This document shows, piece after piece, positions 45,440 to 58,696 of a stretch of DNA of 64,000 bases. How positions within the stretch are numbered: the first letter of the stretch is position 1; each line of letters opens with the position of its first letter. The notes beneath the pieces were generated by a model. That model worked only from the letters and a program-made list of their open reading frames with translations, ran no database searches and had not been told where the DNA came from. The stretch is from Hermodice carunculata. Lineage: Eukaryota > Annelida > Polychaeta > Eunicida > Amphinomidae. A program made the translations under genes and the position numbers. Location: assembly GCA_964020975.1 (NCBI GenBank), contig OZ026622.1, positions 58,438,121-58,502,120 of the forward strand, written 5' to 3'.

Positions 45440-45526
45440 ATTGTGAAAATACTTCCGTCTCAAGCGGAAATGAAACTGCATGTGCACAGAAACAGCACTT
45501 GAATCAGAAAGGACATAGTCGGGACG
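45440..45526 (+). promoter_or_regulatory. promoter / 5' UTR of the YPG-repeat gene
   Basis: Two facing ETS-type sites (ACTTCCG 45451-45457, CGGAAA 45465-45470) lie 55-75 bp before the start codon; no TATA box. Transcription likely starts within this stretch. Confidence 0.4.
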
Positions 45527-45555
45527 ATGTCAGAGGACCGGCCTTTTAACTACGG
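45527..45555 (+). CDS. YPG-repeat gene exon 1
   Basis: Encodes MSEDRPFNY plus GG of a split Gly codon; donor GTAAGA. The phase fits the exon at 56891 exactly, and NYG is echoed as KNYG across the junction. Confidence 0.65.
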
Positions 45556-48500
45556 GTAAGAATATTGTCCACGGTTGCATTGTAATCAAAGGGCATGTTG
45601 TCAACACAAGCAGGGTCACGGAAAAGACACACCCCCTTGGCCGCTGTTGGACTTGATTTGATTGAATTATATTCGGCAGATCATGGTGGACGCACCATGG
45701 GCAGTCCTGCATGAAGATAAATACAAAATGAAAGTTAAGAAAAAAGGAAAAAGAAAGAATAAACTAGTAGCGTAGAGCACTCTTTATCAGCTTATGGCTA
45801 TAAAAGTGAAAGTTCAAACACATGCAGGATGTGTGTTGCCAACACAATCTGATAAAAAAAAAAGTGATATGACAAGAGCTTGTGTTCTGGCGCACCATTG
45901 CGCCTATCTGAGTCACTGGCCAGCGGGTTGGGTTGTTCCAACCGAGAGATTTAAAAAACCGGATATAAATCTGGCGCCATTTTGAAGTGCTGAAACAGCA
46001 CTTTCTTTCCTGGACCTGGAAGCCAGCAGCACGATACGAAATCAGGTAAGGTGATAATACGCCTAAACAACTTGCTTCTATCCTTGTAAAGTATGCATGA
46101 AAATTTATTTGGTCAAACTTTTGACCCCCAATACAATTTTCTTAGAACTGGATAACGTAGTACATTCAGAGGTTCAGTTCATAAGACTCCAGTCCAGAGT
46201 CCAATCAAGAGTATACTCTTGATTGGACTCTGGACTGGTACTAGTCAATGCATGAGCAGATCTTATTCAGAACTTCGAAGCAGCTTGTGGTGTAGCATGG
46301 AGCTCATTGATTAACATGACAGGTGCTAGGTGTCAGTGTGTTTCTTAGTCAAAATACCGCCAAAGGCTGACGTCAATTATACTTTATTTTGTTCATCTCT
46401 GGGGGCAACTAGGCAGTGATTGGCCAGGCTGATATTGTGAGAGTCTCCACCAACCATGTGAATGATGTTTCACCAATGAATCCCAGAGCTATTTTTGAAG
46501 TGGTTGCCTCCGAAGCAGACCCAAGCTGCTATGTCCTGTCTGTTGGGCTTGGGCCATGGACTGCCCTTGTTTGGCAAAGTCACTGTTTGAGCTTTGAAAA
46601 AAAGCTGAGTATGGTTACCATGGTAACAGGCTGCTGTACACCAGGGGCCAGAGGCTGTTATTGGTCAAAGTGATGATCAACAACTTACTGATTGATATCT
46701 CAGTCTTAGGGGAGGTGACAGTGTAGTTATACTTCCCTTACTGTAAATGAAATCTTGTCAAAATGCAGACCAAGTGTAGCAGAGATAACACGGAAACTGC
46801 ATGGTCTGCTTTGGAGGCAAGCAATGGATGTATGAAATGTAAATAATAAGTAAATACTCATTTGTTTCCATATACAGGTATTCAATTCTTCTCAGTCAAG
46901 TTCCCTAGTAAGTCCCTTCATATGGACCTTCTTCCTAAGAAATGCTATAATTCCAGGCGTGGATGGGGTGCATGAGGTGCGCCCGCCCCCCCCCCCCCCC
47001 CACACACACACAAAGTGAAACATATTTTCTTTGTAACTCTGCAAACATCACTAGTTAATGTACATGAAAAATATAATTGCCAGTAAAGTAGTAGCCGGAG
47101 TCTGGTTTCTGGTTTCTGGTTTCCCAGATCTGTCAAGTCTCCCGATTTTTGATTTGTCGCCCGGCTTGGGCATATGAAGGAAAAGTACAAAAATACATAA
47201 ATATTCTAACTTATACTGTAAACTGCGAAGGATGTGGACCATTTTCATTGCCCATGTGGCTGTGCAAACATAGTTCATATGAATCAGAATATTTAATGCT
47301 TGCTCTGCTACAAAAGTACAGCAATCTGTCGAAAGGGACAAAGCAGACATATGCAAACATTGATAGAACATCAACAACAATATGAGGAGATCAGATTTCA
47401 ACATAAGTCCCAGATGGTTATGTTCCTGAACATTTCCAATACCTTTACCTTCAAACATTAACCTTGGGTGGCGTGTGGTAAATTGTTTCCTGCTGATAAT
47501 AATTTCTAGTGTTGTGTGATTTGAATGTCAGGAGACACTCCCAGGACCATTCAGAAGTCAGTAAATATGATGTATATAATAAAGAAAAATTATGGAACTT
47601 GATAATGCCATGTATCAGTGAATCATATATTAACCTGATATCTCGGGGGTGTTTGTAGGCCTACATAATTATTATTTGTCTGTTCAAAATTGCATCATTT
47701 TGTCCCCAGAATGTGTCTGATTTCACCATTTGGATGCTCAACTTAAAAAATACGGGGGGGGGGGGGGGGTAAGGGCAGGTAGGCTCAGACCCCTCTTGTG
47801 AAGCTTCGTGCCCATCTGGCGCTTGTAACCAGCTACTTCTGGATAACAGACCTAGAGTGATTATACTGATACACCGAACAAGGCACCTTAGTAATTCTCT
47901 TAGACAATGGTTATGCTCCTTGCTTTCGGCATGAGGGTTATGGAATTCATATCCCAGCCAATCCACGGGACTTTCTTGTCTCTGGCTCTTCACATGCAGT
48001 GATCACTTCACTGCTCAAAGGCTAAAGCAAGGACTCCATATGTACGGGTATGGATACAGCAAATATCACGTAAGTTGAAATTACCTGTACAATGTTTCCA
48101 TATGCAGACATGGGTACAGTCCCACAAACTGATATGGGTACAATTTTTTAGCTCACCTGACTTGCTAGTCAGGCTGAGCTTTCAGCAGGCACAGTCATTC
48201 ATCATCCATCTGTCCATTCACAATTCACATTTTTGACTTCTCCAAAATTGCCAGCCAGATTCACTTCAAACTTATTGGCAGTGTACCTTGGGTGGATCTC
48301 TACCAATTTTGCTCAAATGGTCACACTCCAGTGATCTATGAATTTTTCATAATTTTTCTAGTTCATTTTTTGGGCAAATCTAAAAAAAAAAATCATGTTC
48401 TCTGAAACTACTCGCCCAATTGCTTTGATATAACACAGGAACACTCCTAGGGACTCCTAGTTCATAATTGGTCACCAGGTGGTGATGCAATTTTCTTCTA

Positions 48501-51500
48501 TTATTTGGTGATTTTTTGTGTTTTAGCCATTTTTGACGTCTTCTCCAGAACCATCACTCAGATGAAGCTGAAACCTTGTGTATGTGTTCAGTGTGTGGAT
48601 TCCTGATTTTTTACAGATTCTTATCTTCAATTTGGGCATTTATCTGTAAATGCACCTTGCATATTGATCAATATACAAGTCAATGGGCTTTCTAACATGT
48701 TCTAATTCACATTTTCGACTTCTTTTCTGAAACCATCATCCAGATTGACTTAAAACTTGTTGGTAATGTATCTTAGGTTGGTGTCTACCAAGTTTATTCA
48801 AATGGTCATGCTCTAGTGATTTTTGGATTTTTTTATGATATTACTTTGTTCTTTTATTGGGCATATCATAAAAAATCTTCTTTGAAGAAACTGCTTATCC
48901 ATTTGCTGTGATATCACACAGGAAAATTCATAGGGACTCCTGGTTCTTAATTTGTTCACCAGGTTCAACCTGGTTGTGCTGCAATTTTTTGATTTTGTAT
49001 GAGCATTCTAATGCTATTTCACATTTTAATAAATTCTTCTTTTGGCAAATCTTAGAAATACTTTTAATTATCATATGCTGTCAGCTAAAGCTTAACACAG
49101 GTCTATTTAGTTGCAACATTAATTTTGTGAACAAGCTTAGGTCAGCTGAGCATGGACTGTTCATGCAGCCCTCTTGTTTTAATGCACCATGTAGTGATTG
49201 AAGTCTTATCCGTACCCAAATTAGAAGGGAATTCCCGTGAAATAACATCAAATATTACATCATTCGGTGGTGTATCCCATATATTTCAAGATTGAAGCCA
49301 TGAGGGTTTGTTTTAAACTGCAAGGCGAATGAAACATGCCACCTGGAAATACAAATTCATTCACCGTCCAAGAAATGGAAAAGCTTGTGGAGCTCGTTTG
49401 CCTGTATGACCCAAGGTCGGTTGAACACCATGATGCCATAAAAGCGTAAAATATCGATCCATATATATATTCCATATATTTCAAGATTGAAGCCATGAGG
49501 GTTTGCTTTAAACTGCAAGGTGAATGAAACATGCCACCTGGAAATACAAATTCATTCACCGTCCAAGAAATGGAAAAGCTTGTGGAGCTCGTTAAAAGTA
49601 ACGTTTGCCTGTATGACCCAAGGTCGGTTGAACACCATGATGCCATAAAAGTGTAAAATATCGATCTTTGCATCAAGGACCAGGTGGCAGCCATCCTGAG
49701 CCCTTCTGTGCTCCGCCGAGAAATGCCAATTGATGGGCCGCGAACCGTATACTAAATAAGGGTTCACAACATTTGCATAACCCTATGCCATACCCGCATG
49801 CTGTACCCATATCGGTACCTGTACATATTGAGTCTTAGCTTTAGTGGGACTTGCTTGGGTTACTTGAGCCTCATCATGTCAGTAGTGATGACCAGGGGCT
49901 GCAAGTCTCCTGATTCAGCGATGGTGGCTATAAGAAATGCATTCACAACAGGTCATTGCACACTTGTAAGGACACGAGTGGTTGATTGCATGGTGCATGT
50001 ATGTAAGAGGGTGCCAGGGTAAATAAATGTCAGTGTACCTGGTTTATACCCTGTATAAGTAAGGTCTATCTGTGTATGTGTCTGTCTGTTGTTTAATTCA
50101 CTGAGTTTGCGTTATCATATTTGCCCTCCCTCCTTTTTGTTCCATGTATCTGTGTCTTTCTTTGGTGGCCGAAGACTACAGGCCCTGAAGGTACTAATAT
50201 TGCATGATGGTCTATGCAGCCAACACACATATATCTAAAGTATCCGGAGGAAAAAAACATGCACAGCTTTATCATTCCATTTCATTTGTTGCATTTTAAG
50301 CTCAGCTGACTTGTCAGTCAGCTGAGCTTATGTTATGACTATCCATCTGTCATCCGTCCGTCGTTCACAAGTCACATTTTCGACTTCTTCTCCAAAACCT
50401 TCAGCTAGATTCACTTCAAACATGGTGGGGGGGTGGGGGGGGTGGCGGGGGGTGCCTTGTATGGGTCTGTACCAAGTTTGTTCAAATGGTCATGCTCCAG
50501 TGATTTTTAAAAATTTGTATGAAATTTTTTGTTCTTTTTGGGGGCGAATCTTAAAAAATCTTCTTGGAAACCGCTCCCCCAATTGCTGTGATATCTCACA
50601 GGGATGTCTGGTTCTGAATTTGTCCACCAGGTGGTGATGCAATTTCTTTTCTAATTTTTGTGTGTGATTTTGCTATTTGTGACTTCTTCAGAACCATCAC
50701 TCAGATTAAGCTGAAACATGGTGGATATGTTGCTTGAGGAAGGGTCAAACAAAATTGTTCACTAGTTAGCACTGCTGTGGATACCTGATTTTTAAATTTT
50801 TTTCAATTCGGGTACTTATCGGTCAATGCAGCTTTCGTATTGATTACTATGCAAGTCAATGGGCATTCTAATGCTAATTGACATTTACGACTTCTTCTCG
50901 AAAACTTTCATCCAGATTGACTTCAAACTTGGCGGCAATGTATCTTGGGTGGGTTTCTACCAGGTTTGTTCATATGGTCATGCTCCATCGATTTTTTAAA
51001 AAATTTTAATGAATATTTTTGTACTCTATTTTGAAAATTTTTACAAAATCTTTTTCTCCACAACCGCTCACCCAGTTTCTTTGATATTACATAAGAGCAC
51101 TCCTAGGGACTCATAGTTTTTAGTTTATTCACCAGGTGGTGCTGTAATTTTTTTCAAATTTTGTGTGAATTTTTGTGTTTTCATTACTTGTCACTTCTTC
51201 TCCAGAACTGTCTTTCAGATTAAATTGAAACTTTGTGGATGTGTTCTTTGTGAAAAGGTCAAGCAAAGGTGTTCACTAGGTAGTGCTGCTTTGGATTCCT
51301 GATTTTTAATGATTTTTTTTTCAATTCGGGTACTTACCGGTAAATGCACCTTTTCTATTGCTTCGTATGTAAATCAAAGGGCATTCTAATGGTAATTCAC
51401 ATTTTGGACTTTTCTGAAGAAACTGTGTGTCAGATTTACTTCAAACTTGGTGGCAATGTACTTTGGGTGAGTCTCTACCAAGTTTGTTCAAATGGTCACG

Positions 51501-54500
51501 CTCCAGTGATTTTTGAATTTTTTAAATATTTTTTTTCAAAAATGTTTTAATAGGAAAGTTTAACATGGGAATTTCTTGTAGTGGTTATAAGTTAAATAAT
51601 TTTCGCCAGATTTGCGCCAAATTTGGTAGGGATGTACCTTTTATAACTGTCTACCTGTTTTGTGCAAGTGGTCATGCTCCATTGATGTTTAGACCTTGAA
51701 CTCATTCCCAAGGTCACTGGACAATAGAGTTACAACGATACATTTTTTCATGATAGGATACGTATCCAGATACAGCGGTCACGATATGATATATGCAGCT
51801 GAATAATGGATGTAAATTCAATTTATATATTCTTTTATCACTTATTCTAAATTCATGCTCTTAATTTTTAAATTAAATATTTGCCTATGTAAGATAACAT
51901 AATAAATGTTTCAAATTTAAACTAATTCAGAAATAGAATGCTAAAAGGTTGAAATGCCTTACAATGAAATTTGTTATAATCTATTTAAAATATTCTTTAA
52001 ACATTTGTGATTAGATAATAATGTGCAAGTGAAATATCATTACCATTCACTTTCTTTGCTGTCATCATATTCATGTGGAGCCTATCAAATTCAAAGTCTC
52101 GCTGATTAAAAAAAGTTCAGAAACATATCTAAGCTTTAGATATTTCCAACAAAATTGCTGTCAAATGACATTATGGGCTCCTGTTTTATATAAACATTAC
52201 TATGTTTTATTTTGCTGTTATTTATTCATCTACAGATTCCTTTTGAAATTAAATAAAACCAGGCTTAATGTAGATCTACCGAGCTTTGAAGCTCTTCAAT
52301 GCTGTTTTGACAGAGAGCAAAATGCAATACAGCTAGGATGAGGGTGCTGCCCCCTATTTCCAACTGATGTAACTGCAGTATGGTTTCACAGTATTTGACA
52401 ATGTGTGCACATGGCTGAAATCACGTGATTCGGGTTTTACTTTTAAGGATTTTATTATCATGGTTTGGTCATTAACAGCTTGACAACATCTATCAAAATC
52501 ATATGTATTGTGAAAGTGTTTGTTGACATTTAGGGCCTTTGAGGAATTATCAAACTTCATTGGCAATGCATCACTGCTGTCGGCCACCAAGTTGCCGCGT
52601 ACTATTTCTGTCCCAGACTGTTTCTTTGCCCCTTGGACTGGACACCAGAGAATAAAATAAATAAAAACTGACATATATGTTCTTCTGTTGTTGAACAAAT
52701 TTTGCTGGTACATGGTGATGAGAATATTTGCAATGATACATGTGTACATTGTACATGTTTCCATATGACTTGAAACTGTCATGCCGAAAAAACACATGCA
52801 TTTATCGTATATTTGCAATACATAGGGTCACGATTCGATATGCGTATCGTGGCTTCTTGTGTCACGATGCACCGATGAATCTTTATATCCCTATAGGACA
52901 ACTGACATGAAATTTACTGTTCACTTGATAACTTGAGATCTGTTTTGAGTTGTGACCTTGATGTTGCACATGTTAATGTTTCTCTATGAAGGTCATGCTC
53001 AGACAGTATATGAATGAGCTTTACCTCGTTTCTGGGGTCACAGTGCAACATACATAAATTTAAATCTTCAGTTTAACTTGAGAACTGCTTGAACTGGGAC
53101 CTTGATGTTGCACATGTTAGTGCTCTTCCATAAAGGTCAGACTTACTCAGTACATGGGTGACCTTGATGCTATGCCAGGTTCACTGAGCTGCGAGTGTGA
53201 TGAATGTCTAGGTCAGCTGAGCATGGGCTATTCACACAGCTGTCTTGTTACTAATTCGGTTATGAAGTGGCTCCAGTTTTGAACATCAAGTTGTGATGGT
53301 AGTCTCTACCACTGGCCCAGAGAACAATATTATTGAGGGTGGGTAAGGGGTTTCCCATACTGGCGTACAGGGGCTTTTTATTTACCGTACTGGCGTACTG
53401 TAAGCCCTCTTATTTCACGGACTTTGTACTATCCAAAATTGTGGAAGATTTCTATTTTCCGTACTACATACTCTAGAAAAATAATTACCTGTACCAGCGT
53501 ACTGAAACCCCCCCTTACCCCCCTTCATTATTGTGTTCTCTTTTGCATTGGGAGCATGCAAAATAAACTATTTGAAGAGAGACCCTGAAGCTGCCCCCAT
53601 GGCATTTATATATGCAATTTTATTGCCAAACTAACATGCCTGCTTATGGTAGTGTGGTATCTTAACCAGTCTGTGGACATACAACTGTATATGTACTAAC
53701 CCTCAGTTATAGGGGCAGAATGCATAGTCCTTGGCTTTCCTGAAGACGGTGATAAAAAAATGACACGGTGGTAAGTCAGCACTTAAAGCAGCTAAGTGCC
53801 ACCAGTTTCGCCCTAGTGTGGGTCTCGTCAGACACTGAATATTATAATTAAGGGCTGCTAACACTGTACTTATAGTGAAAATAACATGATTTGTCATTCT
53901 GCTGCAATTTGCTTGTTAGAAAATGGCACAATTATCATCAAAGGTATCACTTTATTTCAGATACATTTTATTATGCCCCCCTTCGAAGAAGGTGGGGCAT
54001 ATAGCGTTGCACATGTCGGTCGGTCTGTCGGTCTGTCGGTAGACTGTGGTTTCCGCACAATAACTCAAGAAGTTTTTGAGCTAGGACTTTGATACTTTAT
54101 AAGTGTATCATTCTAGTCAAAAGCTAGGCGAAGTTTGAAGATGGGTGACCTTGACCTAATTTCCAAGGTCACAGTGGTACCTGAGCTAACTTTGGTTTCC
54201 GCACAATAACTGAAGAGGTTTTTAAGCTAGGACTTTTATATTTGACATGATTATAGTCCATATTTGGGGCTAGGCGAAGTTCAAAGATGGATGACCTTGA
54301 CCTCATTTTAAAGGTCACAGAGCCACTTTACTGAATATGGTTTCATGCTTTCTGCATAACTTATACCTTGGAGCTAGAACTTTTATATTGCACAGGTTTA
54401 TGGTTCTCTGTAAGGGCTAGGTTAATTTTGAAGATGGGTGACCTTGATCCAGTTTTCAGGGTCACAGAGAGATTGTAGTTATACTGTGGTTTCCGCACAA

Positions 54501-57500
54501 TAACTCAAGAAGTTTTTAAGCTAGGACTTTGATACTGTACGGGTGTATCATTCTAATCAAAAGCTAGGCGAAGTTCGAAGATGGGTGACCTTGACCTAAT
54601 TTCCAAGGTCACAGTGGTACCTGAGTTAACTTTGGTTTCCGCACATTAACTGAAGAGGTTATTAAGCTAGGACTTTTATATTGCACAGGATAATAGTCCA
54701 TATTTGGGGCTAGGCGAAGTTTGAAGGTGAATGACCCTGACCTCATTTTAAAGGTCACAGAGCCACTTTACTGAATATGGTTTCATTCTTTCTGCATGAT
54801 AACTTATATCTTGGAGCTAGAACTTTTATATTGCACAGCTTTATGGTTCTCTGGAAGGGCAAGGTTGATTTTGAAGATGGGTGACCTTGACCCAGTTTTC
54901 AGGGTCACAGAGAGATTGTAGTTAAACTGTGGTTTCCGCACAAATAAGTTTTTGAGCTAGGACTTTGATACTGTACAGGTGTAACATTCTTATCAAAAGC
55001 TAGGCGAAGTTCGAAGATGGGTGACCTTGACCTAATTTCCAAGGTCACAGTGGTACCTGAGTTAACTTTGGTTTCCGCACATTAACTGAAGAGGTTTTTA
55101 AGCTAGGACTCTTATATTGCACAGGATAATAGTCCATATTTGGGGCTAGGCGGAGTTTGAAGATTGATGACCTTGACCTCATTTTAAAGGTTAAAGTATA
55201 AAGATATGTGACATTGATGTATGATTAACCTTCACTAATTTTGTAAGGTCATGAGTGCCCCTTCTACCACTATCAATAGGGTAGCGAGGGCAAGGGTAAC
55301 GAGGGCAAGGGTAATGAGGGAGGGGGGCATCTATGTTTTACAAACATATCTTGTTTGCAACGTTTATTGGTACATTGGCATAATTTTGTTGTGTTGTAAA
55401 ATACATGTATTCTTGTTAAACAGGTAAACATTTTCATGAAATAAAGTTCTGAATCCTGAGTGCATGAATGTGGTACGACCACAACATGCATGTTTCTTTA
55501 ACCCTTCAACCAGCTTAGTCAATATCAGGTATGTGTGTGGATGTTACCTACTATGTCACAGTTAAGTAATTATAGCTTCTGCTAATAAACAAAAAGTCAT
55601 TAACTAGCATGATGAGATGTTATTAATGTCAATTTACGTGGCCATTTAGACTGGCTAATGTTAACTCCTGGTTTCAATGACAGTATTTATTCATAAAAAG
55701 CAAACTTGCAAAGCTGAAGTTGGCTGCTTATGTTGCTGTCTTTTTCTTTTAGTAGATGGAACATATGTGGCTATGTGTGATACATATGTTTCCTTTGCCT
55801 TTTGTATTTTTTTTTTTTTTTGCATCACGGTGAGCAGAAACAGTGTAAAAGTTTCATTTGGAATTGGTTTTAAACAGGCCTTAAAGGTCAGCTGTGACCT
55901 GATTAAATCATCACAGTGTTGCGCTGGAACAAGATCTTCCTTACTACGTTGCAAGAGGGACAACCTACAGGCGTGGCCTTTCTTCAGGAGAGCAATATAA
56001 CAGAAATGGCCGCATTGTACATGAAAACAGTGGCCTTATGAGAGGAGTGGTTTTTTGATGAGAGGGGTCTTATTACAGAGGGACCACTGTACGTAACAGG
56101 AATGACTGAAAGATTTAATATGAATCAAAGCTTTCAGAAAAATTATGCATGACTAATAATAGAAGTTTTAATTTCCTTGAGAGCCAGTTCTTCAGTGGCC
56201 AATATAAACCTGTTATTTTAACTGTGGTATAAAAAAATTAACATGTATGGCCACACTTGTGACTGAATTGCGCTTTTTTTGTTATTGTACCAATATGATC
56301 ATGTATAGAGTAATATACATGTACAATATGCTCATTTATTTCCTGCTGGTGTTGCTGACCTTGCCGCAAGGCAGTGATGACAATAAGCCTGCATAATACA
56401 GGCAATTATTCATAGAAACAAAACAGTGTCACTGACTTTTGTCAGAATAAAAATATGTACTCCAAACATGTATGACAATTTCTTACATTAATTTCAGTAC
56501 ATATTTAAAGAGCATGACCATGACCATGACTTCTGAGATGGATAATTTTATCCACATTTAGGGCCTGTATTTTTCCATTTAAAAAAACTAGAAATTCTGT
56601 TTCACCAGCCAGAAATCCAAATTCCGTTTCAGTAGTTCTCTTTGTATGTAAAACACATTAAGGCAAAACAGCAAATTCTGTTTCAGAGATGACAAAAATT
56701 CATTATTCCGTTCCATATCCATTAAAAACGGAAAAATACTGGCCCTACACATTCTCAGTTCAGCAAGAGGAAGATATTTGGCTATGTGTGATACAGATAT
56801 GTGAGGTACATACGGGTATTTCCTCACAATATGTACCAAAACAGCACTGTGGCTATTCTGAATGTCACATATTGAATACATATGTTACAGGCAGAAGAAT
56901 TACGGTAGTCAGCCCCCACAAGTGGACTCCATGCAGCCAGGCGGAGTGCAGTACCCGGGGCAGCCAGCAGGGGGAGCTCAGTACCCCGGGCAGCCAGCAG
57001 GGGGAGCTCAGTACCCCGGGCAACCAGCAGGGGGAGCTCAATACCCCGGGCAGCCAGCTGGAGCATACCAGGGAGGTTACCAAGCAGCAGGGGCCCAGCC
57101 GGCTGGGTATGCTGGAGGTTATCCAGGTGGTTATCAGGGGGGACCCCCAGCAGGAGCTGCCCCCACAGGCTACCCTGGGGGGCCACCTGCTGGTGCAGCA
57201 GCTTCAGGAGGATACCCAGGGAATGCCACTGGAGGACCACCTGCAGGTGATCAGAGAAACGTGTAGTTTTCATCTATTTAAAGAAAATTGGTAAAACTTG
57301 TCCAACTTCCAATAATAATCATTTCTTTTTTTTTTTTTTTTTTTCTGTTTTTGTTTTGTTTTTCATGTGATACATGTTTTATTTCTTAATCTTTTCCCAT
57401 TGAAATCAGCCAAAAGTGCCCAGATGTAAATATTGTCTTGTGCCTAGTTAAGGTGTTTACTTAAATTTCTTGTTTCCAGAAAACCTTTATTGCTGAAATT

Positions 57501-58652
57501 TGTATACATGTAAAATCATTAATGATGGCACCCCTTGATCAATAGTTTTCCTTAGCATGGGTTGGGCACATTTTGCCCCACTTGTGCCTGGGAAAGCTAT
57601 TGACTCAGTGATGTTGTACACTGACCAGGAATGGGCTAAATCAGCTGGGAAGAATATGAAAATGGAACAACTTTTTTTCCTTGTAAATCCAAGTTATGCC
57701 ATTTTCCCGTTTACTGTGAGGAGCAGACTGTTTCTTAAGGATATCACAGTAAAATATAACATTTCACTGAGGATGTTCAATTTGAGAAAATAAATTAAGC
57801 ATAAAACATCAACTTAACGGGATGCTACAGTTTATGACTCTTGTATAAATCATTATGGTTGCCATCTAATACCCTATTTTTTGAAAGAAAACACAAAAGT
57901 CAAGTTTGATTCTGGTACTGAATATAAAATCTTAGTATTACTATTCATGCTGTTGACATAAATAAATTTTACTCAAAATTGTTAAATATTGCAAAAGTTT
58001 CAAGTTGCATTTTAAGAAATAAAAATCGGATTTAATTTATCATGTTTACTATGTGAAATGAGAGATAACCTAACGCTGTCCAAAAAAGTATTAATTTTTT
58101 AAAAAAGGACTTAGTTTTAACTTCCATGGCTGTCTATTTTTGATTTAAAAATTGTAATTTAAACGTTTTGAAATTTTGAACTAAGACCCTAATTCCTAAA
58201 TTTGAAATATATTTTTGATGCTAGAATTGTACTGTTTTGTTTCCCATAAGAAAATAATGTTTCAATTTTTTTGTGTTTCCACAAAGGCAGGTAAAATTAA
58301 AGCTTTTTAATTAAGCAATTAAATTTCAATTTGTTAACACACACAGAAATTTCATTTTTTTTAATCGTTTAATCCAAATGTATATGTTCAGAAAATATAT
58401 ACATGTAGTTCCTATGATATCAAATAAAAGGTCTGGTGTATATAAGGACATGTTTGGAGCAAAGTCACATCTTCTGTGTTGTGTAAAGCATGTAAAGTGC
58501 TGTAAAGGGGTACATGTACCACACCCTTAATCCGAGTGAAGTAGCTGTACATGTACTACAATCTTTTTTCTTCAGCAGCACTGTAAAATCCAGATTGTGT
58601 TGAAACTGTTGCAAAAATCCCTGACATGTTTTGTACTTGTGTGTGTGTGTGC

Positions 58653-58696
<44 letters not shown>

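Noticed and set aside
47051-47458. 135-codon minus-strand frame
   Set aside because: Overlaps a plus-strand frame of similar length, has no recognisable domain and no good splice sites.
49260-49694. 144-codon minus-strand frame with internal repeats
   Set aside because: Antisense of the duplicated MADF-like segment; open only because the unit is duplicated.
52354-52818. 154-codon minus-strand frame in the hAT-like MITE
   Set aside because: No transposase motif, and the related copy at 27403-28290 does not keep the frame open.
31500-55300. regularly spaced repeats that could suggest a CRISPR array
   Set aside because: Units are 150-775 bp, degenerate, in a eukaryotic genome, and explained by Helitron-like tandem cores.
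56689-57294. 201-codon plus-strand frame and 149-codon minus-strand frame over the same interval
   Set aside because: Out-of-frame shadows of the GC-rich exon 56891-57246; the accepted frame alone has splice sites in matching phase with both neighbouring exons.
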